Positions 44,003 through 53,058 of a DNA stretch of 64,000 nucleotides are shown piece by piece. The notes below the pieces were generated by a model that had not been told where the DNA came from, made no database searches, and saw only the letters and a list, made by a program, of their open reading frames with translations. Position 1 is the first letter of the stretch. Every line of letters starts with the position of its first letter. This DNA is from Flavobacteriales bacterium. GTDB lineage: Bacteria > Bacteroidota > Bacteroidia > Flavobacteriales_E > Vicingaceae. The stretch spans positions 1-64,000 of the forward strand of contig JABTUP010000014.1 of assembly GCA_015075325.1 (NCBI GenBank), given 5' to 3'. The translations under genes and the position numbers were made by a program.

Positions 44003-45373
44003 TTATGAGTGTATCAACATCATAAATCCAAAACCTGCTAAATAACCAATTAAAGCTAAACCAGCAATGTTTTTCAAGTACCAAAAGAACGATATTTTTT
44101 CCATTCCCATTGCTACAACGCCTGCTGCAGAACCTATAATTAACATACTTCCTCCTGTTCCTGCTGCATAAGCAATAAAGTGCCACACATGGTCATCTAT
44201 TGGAAATTGTGTCATATCATACATACCCATACTTGCAGCAACTAAAGGTACGTTATCTATAACCGCCGAAGCTGCTCCTAAAATTAGAATAAATACCTCA
44301 TTATTCATTGATGCTTGTACAAGCTGACCGAAATTGAATATTAATCCTAATGTTTCTAAAGCCGCAACAGTCATTAATATACCTAAGAAAAATAATATAG
44401 AAGGTAATTCTATTCTAGATAATGCTCTAAATGTGGGGCTAATATGATGATGAGCAGATTCAATTGAATGATCCATTTCATCAGCGACATTGGTAATATT
44501 AAATTTTGTATTAGTTATCAGTTCTGCAACCATTGAGATAATAGCTAAAGATAACATCATACCAACATAAGGAGGTAAATGAGTTATCGTTTTAAAAACA
44601 GGAACAAATACGATTAATCCTAAACCCAAGTAGAACATTAACTTACTGTGTTTATTTTCTTTTTCGTCATGTTTTACTGATTCAAAAGTTCCTTTAAATG
44701 CAGGCAAGAAACTAGCTGCTAATAATGGAACAATTAAACAAAGTACTGATGGAATTACTAAATATTCCATTAACATACCCGCAGTTACTTTTTTCCCCAT
44801 CCAAAGCATGGTGGTAGTAACATCACCAATTGGAGACCAAGCTCCACCAGCATTAGCGGCAATAATAATTAAACCAGCATACCACATTCTGTCTTTCGCT
44901 TCTGGTAATAGTTTTCTTAAAATAGTAATTAATACAATAGTTGCAGTAAGGTTATCAATTATTGCTGATAATAAAAAGCCTAAAATACAAACAATCCAAA
45001 GTAGTGTTCTTTTTTTATTGGTCTTAACAAAACTTTTTATGGTAGAAAAAGCATCAAAATGATCGATTATTTCTACAATGGTCATTGCTCCAATTAAGAA
45101 AACTAAAATTTCAGCCGTTTTACCAAAATGGTGAAGCAATGTTCCTTCTAGTAAATGAAGTCTTTCTTCATGTAACATGCCAGAAAATCCTTCAAGCATT
45201 TTACCTGCATGAGAGTCGAACCAATTGGTAAAACCATCTAAACCAAAAGCTACACCAGTCCAAGCTAATACCATCATTAATAAAGCTGGTATTAATTTAT
45301 CCAACTTAAACGTGTGTTCCATAGTAATGGCAACATAGCCTAATACAAAAACTAATACTACAAATATTTCCAT
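44003..45373 (-). CDS. nhaD: Na+/H+ antiporter NhaD
   Basis: A 456-residue membrane protein with about 12 hydrophobic segments. Conserved ion-site regions are IIDNLTATIVLI, NAGGAWSPIGDVTTTMLW and VIDNVPLVAASMGMY. NhaD exchanges sodium for protons across the inner membrane and is common in marine and saline bacteria. A His-rich stretch (ESAHHHIS) sits in a loop near residue 312. It follows the amino-acid dehydrogenase gene by 34 bp on the same strand, so the two may be co-transcribed. Confidence 0.9.
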   Translation of the reverse strand: MEIFVVLVFVLGYVAITMEHTFKLDKLIPALLMMVLAWTGVAFGLDGFTNWFDSHAGKMLEGFSGMLHEERLHLLEGTLLHHFGKTAEILVFLIGAMTIVEIIDHFDAFSTIKSFVKTNKKRTLLWIVCILGFLLSAIIDNLTATIVLITILRKLLPEAKDRMWYAGLIIIAANAGGAWSPIGDVTTTMLWMGKKVTAGMLMEYLVIPSVLCLIVPLLAASFLPAFKGTFESVKHDEKENKHSKLMFYLGLGLIVFVPVFKTITHLPPYVGMMLSLAIISMVAELITNTKFNITNVADEMDHSIESAHHHISPTFRALSRIELPSILFFLGILMTVAALETLGLIFNFGQLVQASMNNEVFILILGAASAVIDNVPLVAASMGMYDMTQFPIDDHVWHFIAYAAGTGGSMLIIGSAAGVVAMGMEKISFFWYLKNIAGLALIGYLAGFGFMMLIHS

Positions 45374-45407
45374 GTTTTTTAAAGATTAAATTATTTGACG
45401 AATGTAT

Positions 45408-46643
45408 TTAAATTAATTGTTTTAATGCAATTCCGAAAGCTGTTTTTGCAATATTATTTTTTGATGTATTTAACTGATGTGCAGAAACTATTGCTTTTTT
45501 AATTATTTCTGAGGTATCAGAAAAAATAGCTTCATCTTCCAGTTTCTTTAAATCGTTACTCATTAAATAAGCAAACACACGAGCCATACCACAATTGGAA
45601 ATAAAATCGGGTATCACACTAATTTTACTATCGGTGTATTCAGCAATTGGTCCAAAAAATATTTCTTTGTCGGCAAATGGCACATTGGCACCACAAGCTA
45701 TCACTTCCATTCCTGCTGCAATCATTCTATCAACCTGGTTTTGTGTTACCAAACGAGATGCTGCACAAGGAATAAATACTTCGGCTTTTACATCCCAAAT
45801 TTTTGCATTTATTTCGTCAAACGTAAGCATTGTATCTGCTTTCAATTTGTTTCCATCTTTGTTTAAAAACAAGGTTCTAATCTCTTCTAAGGTAAATCCT
45901 TCTTCTTTAATTAACCCTCCAACAGCATCAATAATACCAACTACTTTTGCTCCTTGTTGTGCTAAATAAAATGCTCCTGCAGAGCCCACATTTCCCCAAC
46001 CTTGAACGATTACTCGTTTACCTACAACAGAACCTCCATAAACACAATAAAAGTGCTTAACCGATTCGGCAACTCCAAAACCAGTAATCATATCAGCAAC
46101 TACATATTTTCTAGTGGTATCAGGACTGTATTTGCTGTCCTCAATAACTTTTAAAACACCATTTCTTAACTGACCAATTCGATGAATTTTTTGTGCTTCA
46201 CGTGGCTGAAAATGTCCGTTAAAAACACCTTCTTGCGGATGCCAAACACCACAATCTTCGGTTATTGGAATAACTTCATGAATTTCATCCACATTTAAAT
46301 CTCCACCTGTTCCATAATAGTGTTTCAACAATGGCGTAACCGCAGCATACCATCTTCTCAAAACACCTTCTTTACGTGGGTCGTTTGGGTCGAAATTAAT
46401 ACCTGATTTTGCTCCACCAATTGGCGGACCAGCAACGGTAAATTTAACTTCCATGGTTTTTGCTAATGATTCCACTTCACGTTTATCTAATCCTTTTCTC
46501 ATTCGGGTTCCACCGCCTGCAGCTCCACCTCTAAGCGAATTTATTACCACCCAACCTTGTGCTTCGGTTTGAGAATCGTTCCATTCAAATACTATTTCTG
46601 GAGTTTTATGCTCGTATTTTTCTAATAAATCTTTCATTTTCAA
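45408..46643 (-). CDS. Glu/Leu/Phe/Val dehydrogenase
   Basis: A 411-residue NAD(P)-dependent amino-acid dehydrogenase. LRGGAAGGGTRMRKG near residue 38, VAGPPIGGAKSGINFD with the catalytic Lys region (about 70-85), and the Rossmann motif VIVQGWGNVGSAGAFYLA near 210 are clear. CGANVPFADKEI and ISNCGMARVFAYL are further family marks. Glutamate dehydrogenase is the most common activity in Bacteroidota with this build, but leucine or valine dehydrogenase is possible. A strong TACTTTTG element lies 22 bp upstream. Confidence 0.88.
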   Translation of the reverse strand: MKMKDLLEKYEHKTPEIVFEWNDSQTEAQGWVVINSLRGGAAGGGTRMRKGLDKREVESLAKTMEVKFTVAGPPIGGAKSGINFDPNDPRKEGVLRRWYAAVTPLLKHYYGTGGDLNVDEIHEVIPITEDCGVWHPQEGVFNGHFQPREAQKIHRIGQLRNGVLKVIEDSKYSPDTTRKYVVADMITGFGVAESVKHFYCVYGGSVVGKRVIVQGWGNVGSAGAFYLAQQGAKVVGIIDAVGGLIKEEGFTLEEIRTLFLNKDGNKLKADTMLTFDEINAKIWDVKAEVFIPCAASRLVTQNQVDRMIAAGMEVIACGANVPFADKEIFFGPIAEYTDSKISVIPDFISNCGMARVFAYLMSNDLKKLEDEAIFSDTSEIIKKAIVSAHQLNTSKNNIAKTAFGIALKQLI

Positions 46644-46664
46644 TTACTTTTTTTTGAGTGCAGA

Positions 46665-46672
46665 CAAAAGTA
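46665..46672 (-). promoter_or_regulatory. Promoter -7 element TACTTTTG for the amino-acid dehydrogenase
   Basis: The minus strand reads TACTTTTG, an exact consensus match 22 bp before the ATG at 46643. Confidence 0.55.
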
Positions 46673-46851
46673 AAAAATAAGCTGATTAAAGCTAATGAAT
46701 ATCATAAAAAATAGACCAATATGGTGCTTTTATCGATACATTTTTTTTAAAAATTCTATTCCTTGATTTATTGTAGGTAAACAGATTTTTTTTAATAACT
46801 TAGCGTTCCAAAAACATCAATATTATTTACTTAAAAAAAATCTTATAAATT

Positions 46852-47787
46852 ATGAAAGTTACTGTTGTAGGAGCAGGTGCTGTAGGTGCTAGTTGTGCTG
46901 AGTACATTGCTATTAAAAATTTTGCATCAGAAGTGGTGTTGGTTGACATTAAAGAAAATTTTGCTGAAGGTAAAGCAATGGATTTAATGCAATGTGCTTC
47001 GTTAAATGGTTTTGATACCAAAATTACGGGTTCTACAAACGACTATACAAAAACTGCTGGTAGTCATATTGCTGTTATAACAAGTGGTATTCCTCGTAAG
47101 CCAGGTATGACCCGCGAAGAGCTAATTGGTATTAACGCCGGTATTGTTCGTTCGGTAGCTGAAAACTTAATTAAACATTCTCCAAACGTTATATTAATTG
47201 TTGTTAGTAATCCAATGGATACTATGACTTATTTAGTTCATAAAGCAACAAATCATCCTGCAAACAAAATTATTGGAATGGGTGGTGCTTTAGATAGCGC
47301 TCGTTTCAACTACCGATTGAGCGAAGCATTAGGTTGCCCAGCTTCAGACGTTGACGGAATGGTAATAGCAGCTCATAGTGATACTGGTATGTTACCTTTA
47401 ACACGTTTAGCAACTAGAAGAGGTGTTCCTGTTAGTCAATTTTTAGCTACTGATGCATTAGACAAAGTTTCTCACGAAACTAAAGTTGGAGGTGCAACAC
47501 TTACTGCATTTTTAGGAACAAGTGCTTGGTATGCTCCAGGTGCAGCTGTTTCTCAAATTGTACAAGCTATTGCATGCGACCAAAAGAAAATGGTTCCTTG
47601 CTCGGTAATGTTAAACGGCGAATACGGACAAAAAGACATTTGTCTTGGCACTCCAGTTATTTTAGGTAAAAATGGTATTGAAAAAATAGTTGAAGTTGAA
47701 TTAAACGATGCTGAAAAAGCTAAATTTAAAGAAAGTGCTGATGCTGTTAGAGTTGTTAATGGCGATTTAGCAGCTGTTTTAGCTTAA
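46852..47787 (+). CDS. mdh: Malate dehydrogenase
   Basis: A 311-residue LDH-like malate dehydrogenase of the citric acid cycle. VTVVGAGAVGASCAEYIA is the NAD-binding motif, VLVDIKENFAEGKAMDL follows, ITSGIPRKPGMTREEL contains the substrate-loop Arg, and VVSNPMDTMTYL comes near residue 120. The catalytic His lies in the MVIAAHSDTGMLPL region (about 180). It is divergently placed from the amino-acid dehydrogenase, with a 208-bp gap that holds no other gene. A repeat hairpin follows the stop. Confidence 0.94.
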   Translation: MKVTVVGAGAVGASCAEYIAIKNFASEVVLVDIKENFAEGKAMDLMQCASLNGFDTKITGSTNDYTKTAGSHIAVITSGIPRKPGMTREELIGINAGIVRSVAENLIKHSPNVILIVVSNPMDTMTYLVHKATNHPANKIIGMGGALDSARFNYRLSEALGCPASDVDGMVIAAHSDTGMLPLTRLATRRGVPVSQFLATDALDKVSHETKVGGATLTAFLGTSAWYAPGAAVSQIVQAIACDQKKMVPCSVMLNGEYGQKDICLGTPVILGKNGIEKIVEVELNDAEKAKFKESADAVRVVNGDLAAVLA

Positions 47788-47795
47788 AAAGAGCT

Positions 47796-47861
47796 GGAAG
47801 CTAGAAGTCCGAAGACGGAAGTTAAAAAAATGATACTTCGGACTTCGGACTTCCAACTTCT
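47796..47861. repeat. Imperfect inverted repeat after mdh
   Basis: A GAAGTCCGAAG-rich arm at 47796-47822 is mirrored by ACTTCGGACTTCGGACTTCC and following bases at 47835-47861. Within each arm the unit CGGAAGT or GAAGTC repeats. It resembles the repeat debris seen in other gaps and could act as a terminator for mdh, although no T-run follows. Confidence 0.65.
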
Positions 47862-47872
47862 AACCCCTTAAT

Positions 47873-48298
47873 ATGACAATCAACCTACCTCTTACCATAC
47901 AAGCCATAGAAAATGATGGTTATCATTTGTTAACTACTATTTTAATTAATGGTAAAAATGCCTTAATTATTATTGATACAGGAGCAAGTCGTTCGGTATT
48001 TGATGAAACCCGAATTATTGATTTTATTGGCCATAATAACCTTTCCGAACACGATAAACTTTCTTCTGGTTTAGGAACCAACACCATGACTAGCAAAAAA
48101 GTAGTGCTAGATACTTTAAATTTAAACGGATTAGTTTTAAACCACTACGAAGCTACTATTTTAAACCTCCACCACGTAAACCAATCTTACCAAAAAATTG
48201 GATTAAATCCTATTGACGGTATTTTAGGTGGTGATGTTTTAAACGATTATCACGCAATTATTGATTATAAAAATTCAATTCTAACTTTGAGTTTTTAA
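47873..48298 (+). CDS. Retropepsin-like aspartic protease family protein
   Basis: A 141-residue single-domain protein with the retropepsin motif LIIIDTGASRSVFD (DTG at 35-37), followed by the second-half signature IDGILGGDVLNDY near 119. One active-site Asp per chain implies a dimer, as for retroviral proteases. No signal peptide is visible, so it is probably cytoplasmic. Its substrate is unknown. Relatives are found widely in bacteria. It ends 18 bp before the end of the convergent RND gene. Confidence 0.85.
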   Translation: MTINLPLTIQAIENDGYHLLTTILINGKNALIIIDTGASRSVFDETRIIDFIGHNNLSEHDKLSSGLGTNTMTSKKVVLDTLNLNGLVLNHYEATILNLHHVNQSYQKIGLNPIDGILGGDVLNDYHAIIDYKNSILTLSF

Positions 48299-48316
48299 TT
48301 TAGTATTTTAAGTTAA

Positions 48317-51300
48317 TCAACTCAACTCCTTTTCTCTTTTTAAATCCATCAAAGTAGGTTCTACTTCATATTGCATTGGTTTTTTACCTTCCCAAAACCA
48401 TTTAAAAGTTTTTCTGACATCATTGAATAATAGTATTAACAAAGGAAAGAAAAGTAATATAAAAATAGTTCCAAACAAGACTCCGTAAGCCACAGAAATT
48501 GCCATTGGCACTAAAAATTGAGCTTGAAAAGACGGTTCGAGTATTAATGGATATAAACCTGCTATGGTTGTAATAGATGTTAACATAATTGCTCTAAATC
48601 GTGATGTTCCTGCATCTACCACAGCATCTTCAATGCACATTCCATCTCTTAAATTTCGATTGTATTTATCTAAAAATACAATTGCATCATTTACCAATAC
48701 CCCTATTAATGCAATTACACCCCAAACACTCAATAAAGAAAATGGTGCGTGCTCAATACCATGTCCTAAAATGGCAAAAAATGGTCCACTAAGTATAATT
48801 GGAAAAAACATTAATCCTTGCCATAAAGAATTAAAGTTCAAAGAAAGAATTAACAACATTAATAAAACTAAAACAATACCAATTATTGCCATTGAAGAAC
48901 CTGATTTTTCAGCTGCTTCGGCTTGACCCCTAAATTCAACAGTAATACCAGGAAAATTAGCATACAACTTTGGTATAATTTGTTCTTTAATTTTAAGATT
49001 AATATCTGAAGTTGAAGCATAGGCATCAACTTGAGCTGCATCAACCCTAATTTCTCGTTCACCATCAAAATGTTTAATATTAACAACTCCTCTTTCTATG
49101 TCGTACTTAACCAATTCTTTTAAAGGAATTAATTGACCTGTTATGGTTTTTATACGGACGTCATCCAATTGCCCAATCGATTTTCTATCCGATTCAGGAT
49201 AGCGAACCCAAACTTTAATTTCTTCTGTTCCAATAATTAATCGTTGAACTTCTTCTCCAAAAAATCCCTGTCTAATTTGTTTAGTAATATCTAAATGGGT
49301 TAATCCTAAAAGTTTTGCTTTTTCAGTTAATCGTATCAAAATTTCTCTATTTCCCTGCCCTCCATCATCAGTAATATCTTTTAACTCAGGCATTTTACTT
49401 AATGCTAACTTCAAATAATCTTTGGCCTCTTTAATTTCTCTGTAATCATCGCCTTTTATAGCAATTTCAACAGGTTTTCCCCAGCGATTTCCACCACCAA
49501 TCATAAATTTTTCTAAAGATGGGTCTTTTTTAATTTTATCTTCAACTCTTTTAGCAATATCAAAACTAGAAATTGCTGCACCTTCAACATCTAAATTAAC
49601 CCGAACCATTCCAGCATGCGAACCACTTTCTCCTAATTCTTCAGTTCCGCCAACTACAGCCGACACATAAGTAATTAAAGTATCACCAAATTCTTCTTCC
49701 AATTCTTTTTTTACTTCAACAACTTTATCGTAGCAGTACCACATGTATTCGGTAGTTTTTTCTTTAGGTTCGCCCGATTTAAATGCAAACTCTATTTTAA
49801 AATCATCAAATGGTATTGCAGGAAAAAATGTGGATTGAATAATTCCTGAGCCTATTAAAACACTAACGATAATCATAAACAATAATGGGAAAAAAACTAT
49901 TGTTCTTCTTAGCCATTTTTTATATACTATTGATTTTAGTACTTCTCCATAGAATTTCTCTTTTACATAATCGATTCCTTTTTCAATTTGCTGCTTAAAC
50001 TTATCAAACCCGTTTAGTTTTTTCCCTTCTATTTGCTGAAGTTTTTTTGAATTTAAATGTGATGGAAGAACCAAAAATGCTTCAATCATGGAAAATAGTA
50101 GAGAAGCAATAACTACAAATGCCATTTCTTCCATTTGCTCCATTCCTTCAATAAACATTAATACACTAAAAGCAATAACTGTAGTTAATACTGATGTAAA
50201 TACAGATGAAATTACCTCCATTGTTCCATCAATAGTTGCTTGCATCGGGCTTTTTCCTTTTTCATAATGTGCATAAATATTTTCGGCAATTACAATTCCG
50301 TCATCTACAATAATACCAACCACTAGTATCATTCCAAACAACGAAATCATGTTAATAGTCATTCCATAAAAAGAACCAACGATAAACATACCTAAAAAAG
50401 AAATGGGAATACCTGCTGCTACCCAAACTGAAAGTCGAAGATTTAAAAATAATCCTAAAATAATTAAAACCAATAACAACCCCATTATTCCGTTTTCAAC
50501 CAACATATCAATACGTTGCTTTAACATATCGTAAAATTGAAACATAATGGTAAGTTTCATGTCATCATGTTTAGCATTAAAATCGGCGACATATTTTTCA
50601 ACTTCTTTTGAAATTTTACCCAAATCTTCATCTTCTAATTTCATGATGGTAAGGGTTACATTTCGCTTTCCATCAACATAGCTTTTAATTGGTGAATCAG
50701 CAAATTGGTATTTTACACTAGCAATATCTCCAACAGTAACAATACTTCCATTAGGAAGAGTTCTTACCACTATATCTTCAATACCAATTTCTGTATTTTG
50801 TTTTGCTTTTGCTCTAATAATAAATTCTTCCCCTTCTGTTTTTACTGAACCAGCCGACACATCTCTATTATTTAAGCGTATGGCATTTGCCACATCATCA
50901 AACTTTAAATTATATCTTAAAAGCTGTTCTTCTTTTACTTCAACCGAAAACTCAGTTGCTGGATAACCATCTTTTAGAACTTGGCTGATGGCTTCGGTAT
51001 TTAATAAGTCTTCTTCAATTTTAATGGCCGTTTCTTTTAATTTAACAGCATCAACATTTCCTGAAAGAGAAATAAAAGAAGCTCTACTGTTCATAAAACT
51101 TCTTTGTTTAACTACTGTAGGTTTTTCGGCTCCATCAGGAAAACTATTTATACTATTAACTGCGTTTTCAACATCTCTAAGTACTTCATCTAAATCAACA
51201 TCTTTATAAGCTACAATACTTACAGAGGCTATGTTTTCTGATGAAGTTGAATAAATTTCTTCAATACCTGAAATTCCTTTTAATGCTTGTTCTATTTTAA

Positions 51301-51496
51301 TAGTTACTCCTTCTTCCATTTCTATTGGTGAAGCTCCATTGTAAAACACACTAATTCCAATTCTGTTTGGTTCTTGCTCAGGAAAAAATGAGCGATCCAT
51401 TGTTGCAATAGAAATTGCCCCAAACATTATGGTTACAATAATTATGGCATTTGCCCAAATTGGATTTTTTATAAAAAATGAAATCAGTTGTCTCAT
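48317..51496 (-). CDS. RND efflux transporter permease
   Basis: A 1059-residue inner-membrane pump subunit. It opens with FFIKNPIWANAIIIVTIMFG as TM1, a large periplasmic loop follows, and TM4 has the proton-relay VGIIVDDGIVIAENI with the Asp pair. A second loop, then WGVIALIGVLVNDAIVFLDKYNRN (near residue 950), complete the 12-TM duplicated design. The C-terminus is charged. The membrane-fusion adaptor gene lies 44 bp upstream. No outer-membrane TolC-type gene is next to them. The substrate class is unknown, and HAE-type rather than metal-specific is favoured. Confidence 0.92.
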   Translation of the reverse strand: MRQLISFFIKNPIWANAIIIVTIMFGAISIATMDRSFFPEQEPNRIGISVFYNGASPIEMEEGVTIKIEQALKGISGIEEIYSTSSENIASVSIVAYKDVDLDEVLRDVENAVNSINSFPDGAEKPTVVKQRSFMNSRASFISLSGNVDAVKLKETAIKIEEDLLNTEAISQVLKDGYPATEFSVEVKEEQLLRYNLKFDDVANAIRLNNRDVSAGSVKTEGEEFIIRAKAKQNTEIGIEDIVVRTLPNGSIVTVGDIASVKYQFADSPIKSYVDGKRNVTLTIMKLEDEDLGKISKEVEKYVADFNAKHDDMKLTIMFQFYDMLKQRIDMLVENGIMGLLLVLIILGLFLNLRLSVWVAAGIPISFLGMFIVGSFYGMTINMISLFGMILVVGIIVDDGIVIAENIYAHYEKGKSPMQATIDGTMEVISSVFTSVLTTVIAFSVLMFIEGMEQMEEMAFVVIASLLFSMIEAFLVLPSHLNSKKLQQIEGKKLNGFDKFKQQIEKGIDYVKEKFYGEVLKSIVYKKWLRRTIVFFPLLFMIIVSVLIGSGIIQSTFFPAIPFDDFKIEFAFKSGEPKEKTTEYMWYCYDKVVEVKKELEEEFGDTLITYVSAVVGGTEELGESGSHAGMVRVNLDVEGAAISSFDIAKRVEDKIKKDPSLEKFMIGGGNRWGKPVEIAIKGDDYREIKEAKDYLKLALSKMPELKDITDDGGQGNREILIRLTEKAKLLGLTHLDITKQIRQGFFGEEVQRLIIGTEEIKVWVRYPESDRKSIGQLDDVRIKTITGQLIPLKELVKYDIERGVVNIKHFDGEREIRVDAAQVDAYASTSDINLKIKEQIIPKLYANFPGITVEFRGQAEAAEKSGSSMAIIGIVLVLLMLLILSLNFNSLWQGLMFFPIILSGPFFAILGHGIEHAPFSLLSVWGVIALIGVLVNDAIVFLDKYNRNLRDGMCIEDAVVDAGTSRFRAIMLTSITTIAGLYPLILEPSFQAQFLVPMAISVAYGVLFGTIFILLFFPLLILLFNDVRKTFKWFWEGKKPMQYEVEPTLMDLKREKELS

Positions 51497-51540
51497 GTAT
51501 TTTTAAAATTATATTTTGAAACCAAAAAGATTAAACTATT

Positions 51541-52665
51541 TTAATTTTTAATTGGAATAACAACCATGCTGTCTATAGCTCCAGGTACAGGCTCTACAAT
51601 TACTAAATCATTAGTGGTAAGTTTTTTAACAACAACAGTATTTTTGTTCTTTTTAATTATTTCTATTTCTTTTTTAATCATAATAGAATCCTGAACAACA
51701 TATACTTTTCCATCGTTTAAAAGAGCTCTTCTCGGAATTTCATCTGCACCATATACTTGTCCGGCATAAATATCGGCTTCGAGGTACATTCCGTTATAAA
51801 GTACTGATTTTACATCCGCATCTATGCTAATAAAAACATCTATTAATTGTGTGTTTGGATTAATATTTTGAGCTATTCGAACTACTTTTCCAGAAAATAC
51901 AGCTGTTTTATCTTGATTATGTAAATCAACTTTATCTCCAATTTTTATTAATGAAATATCGATTGCATTAATAGGAATTGCAACTTCAAGTCCCATCGTT
52001 TTTATTATGGTTGCAATTGGGGTTCCAGGGTTTACAGCCGCACCAATCTCAGAGGTTACATCAACTATACTTCCATTAAAAGGAGCATAAATTTGATATT
52101 TTTTTAACCGTTCTTCGTCTCCTTTTATGGTATAATATTCTGAAAGCACGTTTCTTGATGCTAAAAACGTACGTTCTTTTGATGTTTTAATTTCAGGTAA
52201 TTCTGGTAGTGAAGAGTGTACATCTATTTTATCAAGAAAATTTTGCCATTTGGAGTAACTATCAGGAAAATCAATCTTTACATCGGCTAATGCTGATGCA
52301 ACCAAATTTAAATAAATACTTTTTCGTGCTTTAAGAGCCAGTTGTGCTTCGTTATCGTTAACCTTAAAAAGCAACTGACCTTGTGAAAAAGTCCCTCCAG
52401 GTTTCAAGTCAGAACTTCCTGACTGTAAAATTCCTTGAACTTCAGATGTTAAGGTAATATTTCTTGAAGAAGAAACTCTACCGTAACCATTAACTAAAAT
52501 GGTTATGGTATCATTTTTAATTTCTTGAACTTTAACAAACTTTTTGTTTTCGTTTGAGGTTTCTGTAGGCTTTTCAGCATCCTTTTTTCCAGTTGCTAAT
52601 CTAAAAGCTATTGATAAAACAATAATTGATGTAATTGATAAAATAATTACTTGTCTCTTTTTCAT
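51541..52665 (-). CDS. RND efflux periplasmic adaptor (HlyD/MFP type)
   Basis: A 374-residue protein. An N-terminal hydrophobic segment (VIILSITSIIVLSIAFRLA) anchors it in the inner membrane. The lipoyl-like half GRVSSSRNITLTSEVQGIL is followed by a short coiled-coil hairpin and the second lipoyl half YQIYAPFNGSIVDVTSEIGAAVNPGTPIATI. The beta-barrel and membrane-proximal domains follow. It joins the RND pump to an outer-membrane channel. It is transcribed with the permease (44-bp gap). It is shorter in the hairpin than AcrA, which suggests a different channel contact. Confidence 0.9.
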   Translation of the reverse strand: MKKRQVIILSITSIIVLSIAFRLATGKKDAEKPTETSNENKKFVKVQEIKNDTITILVNGYGRVSSSRNITLTSEVQGILQSGSSDLKPGGTFSQGQLLFKVNDNEAQLALKARKSIYLNLVASALADVKIDFPDSYSKWQNFLDKIDVHSSLPELPEIKTSKERTFLASRNVLSEYYTIKGDEERLKKYQIYAPFNGSIVDVTSEIGAAVNPGTPIATIIKTMGLEVAIPINAIDISLIKIGDKVDLHNQDKTAVFSGKVVRIAQNINPNTQLIDVFISIDADVKSVLYNGMYLEADIYAGQVYGADEIPRRALLNDGKVYVVQDSIMIKKEIEIIKKNKNTVVVKKLTTNDLVIVEPVPGAIDSMVVIPIKN

Positions 52666-52773
52666 AAAAAATGCCCAATTTAATAACGAACAAATTTATG
52701 TTTACTTAAAGAAACATGATATAGTATTACACCAAAGGAAAAGATTAATGATGAATGGCTTACTCAATAAACC

Positions 52774-52899
52774 TTAATTTTGAGTAGAGTTTCTTTTTTT
52801 CTTTTTATAATCTTTACCTATTACATAAGTAATTCCAAAAATAACAATGAGTACACCCATTGTTGCTAAAAATAATATAAAGTCGCTATCGATATCCAT
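52774..52899 (-). CDS. Small membrane protein, 41 residues
   Basis: A frame from ATG 52899 to TAA 52774 encodes 41 residues. After an acidic start (MDIDSD) comes one strong membrane helix, FILFLATMGVLIVIFGITYVIG, split here for length: it spans residues 7-28. A basic tail KDYKKKKRN follows, so the N-terminus is probably outside. The frame lies 108 bp upstream of the efflux adaptor on the same strand. The helix plus basic tail is unlikely as chance. I do not recognise a family. Confidence 0.6.
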   Translation of the reverse strand: MDIDSDFILFLATMGVLIVIFGITYVIGKDYKKKKRNSTQN

Positions 52900-53058
52900 G
52901 GTAATTTAGTTTAAGTGGTTAATAAAAAGTATTGGTTACATATTAAACGGTAGACAAAACAAAAAGTTGCCTCGACGAAAGCATATTTTTAACACACGAA
53001 TAAATAAAATTGTTTCTTAAGCTTTACTTTTATTACCTTTATAGCCACAAATTCTTCC
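52900..53058. other. Gap before meaB, no feature recognised
   Basis: 159 bases with no credible reading frame. A TACCTTTA stretch at about 53034 is a weak promoter candidate for meaB. Nothing else stands out. Confidence 0.5.

Noticed and set aside
45595-45969. 124-codon open frame opposite the amino-acid dehydrogenase
   Set aside because: It is antisense to conserved motifs of the dehydrogenase and shows no independent signal.
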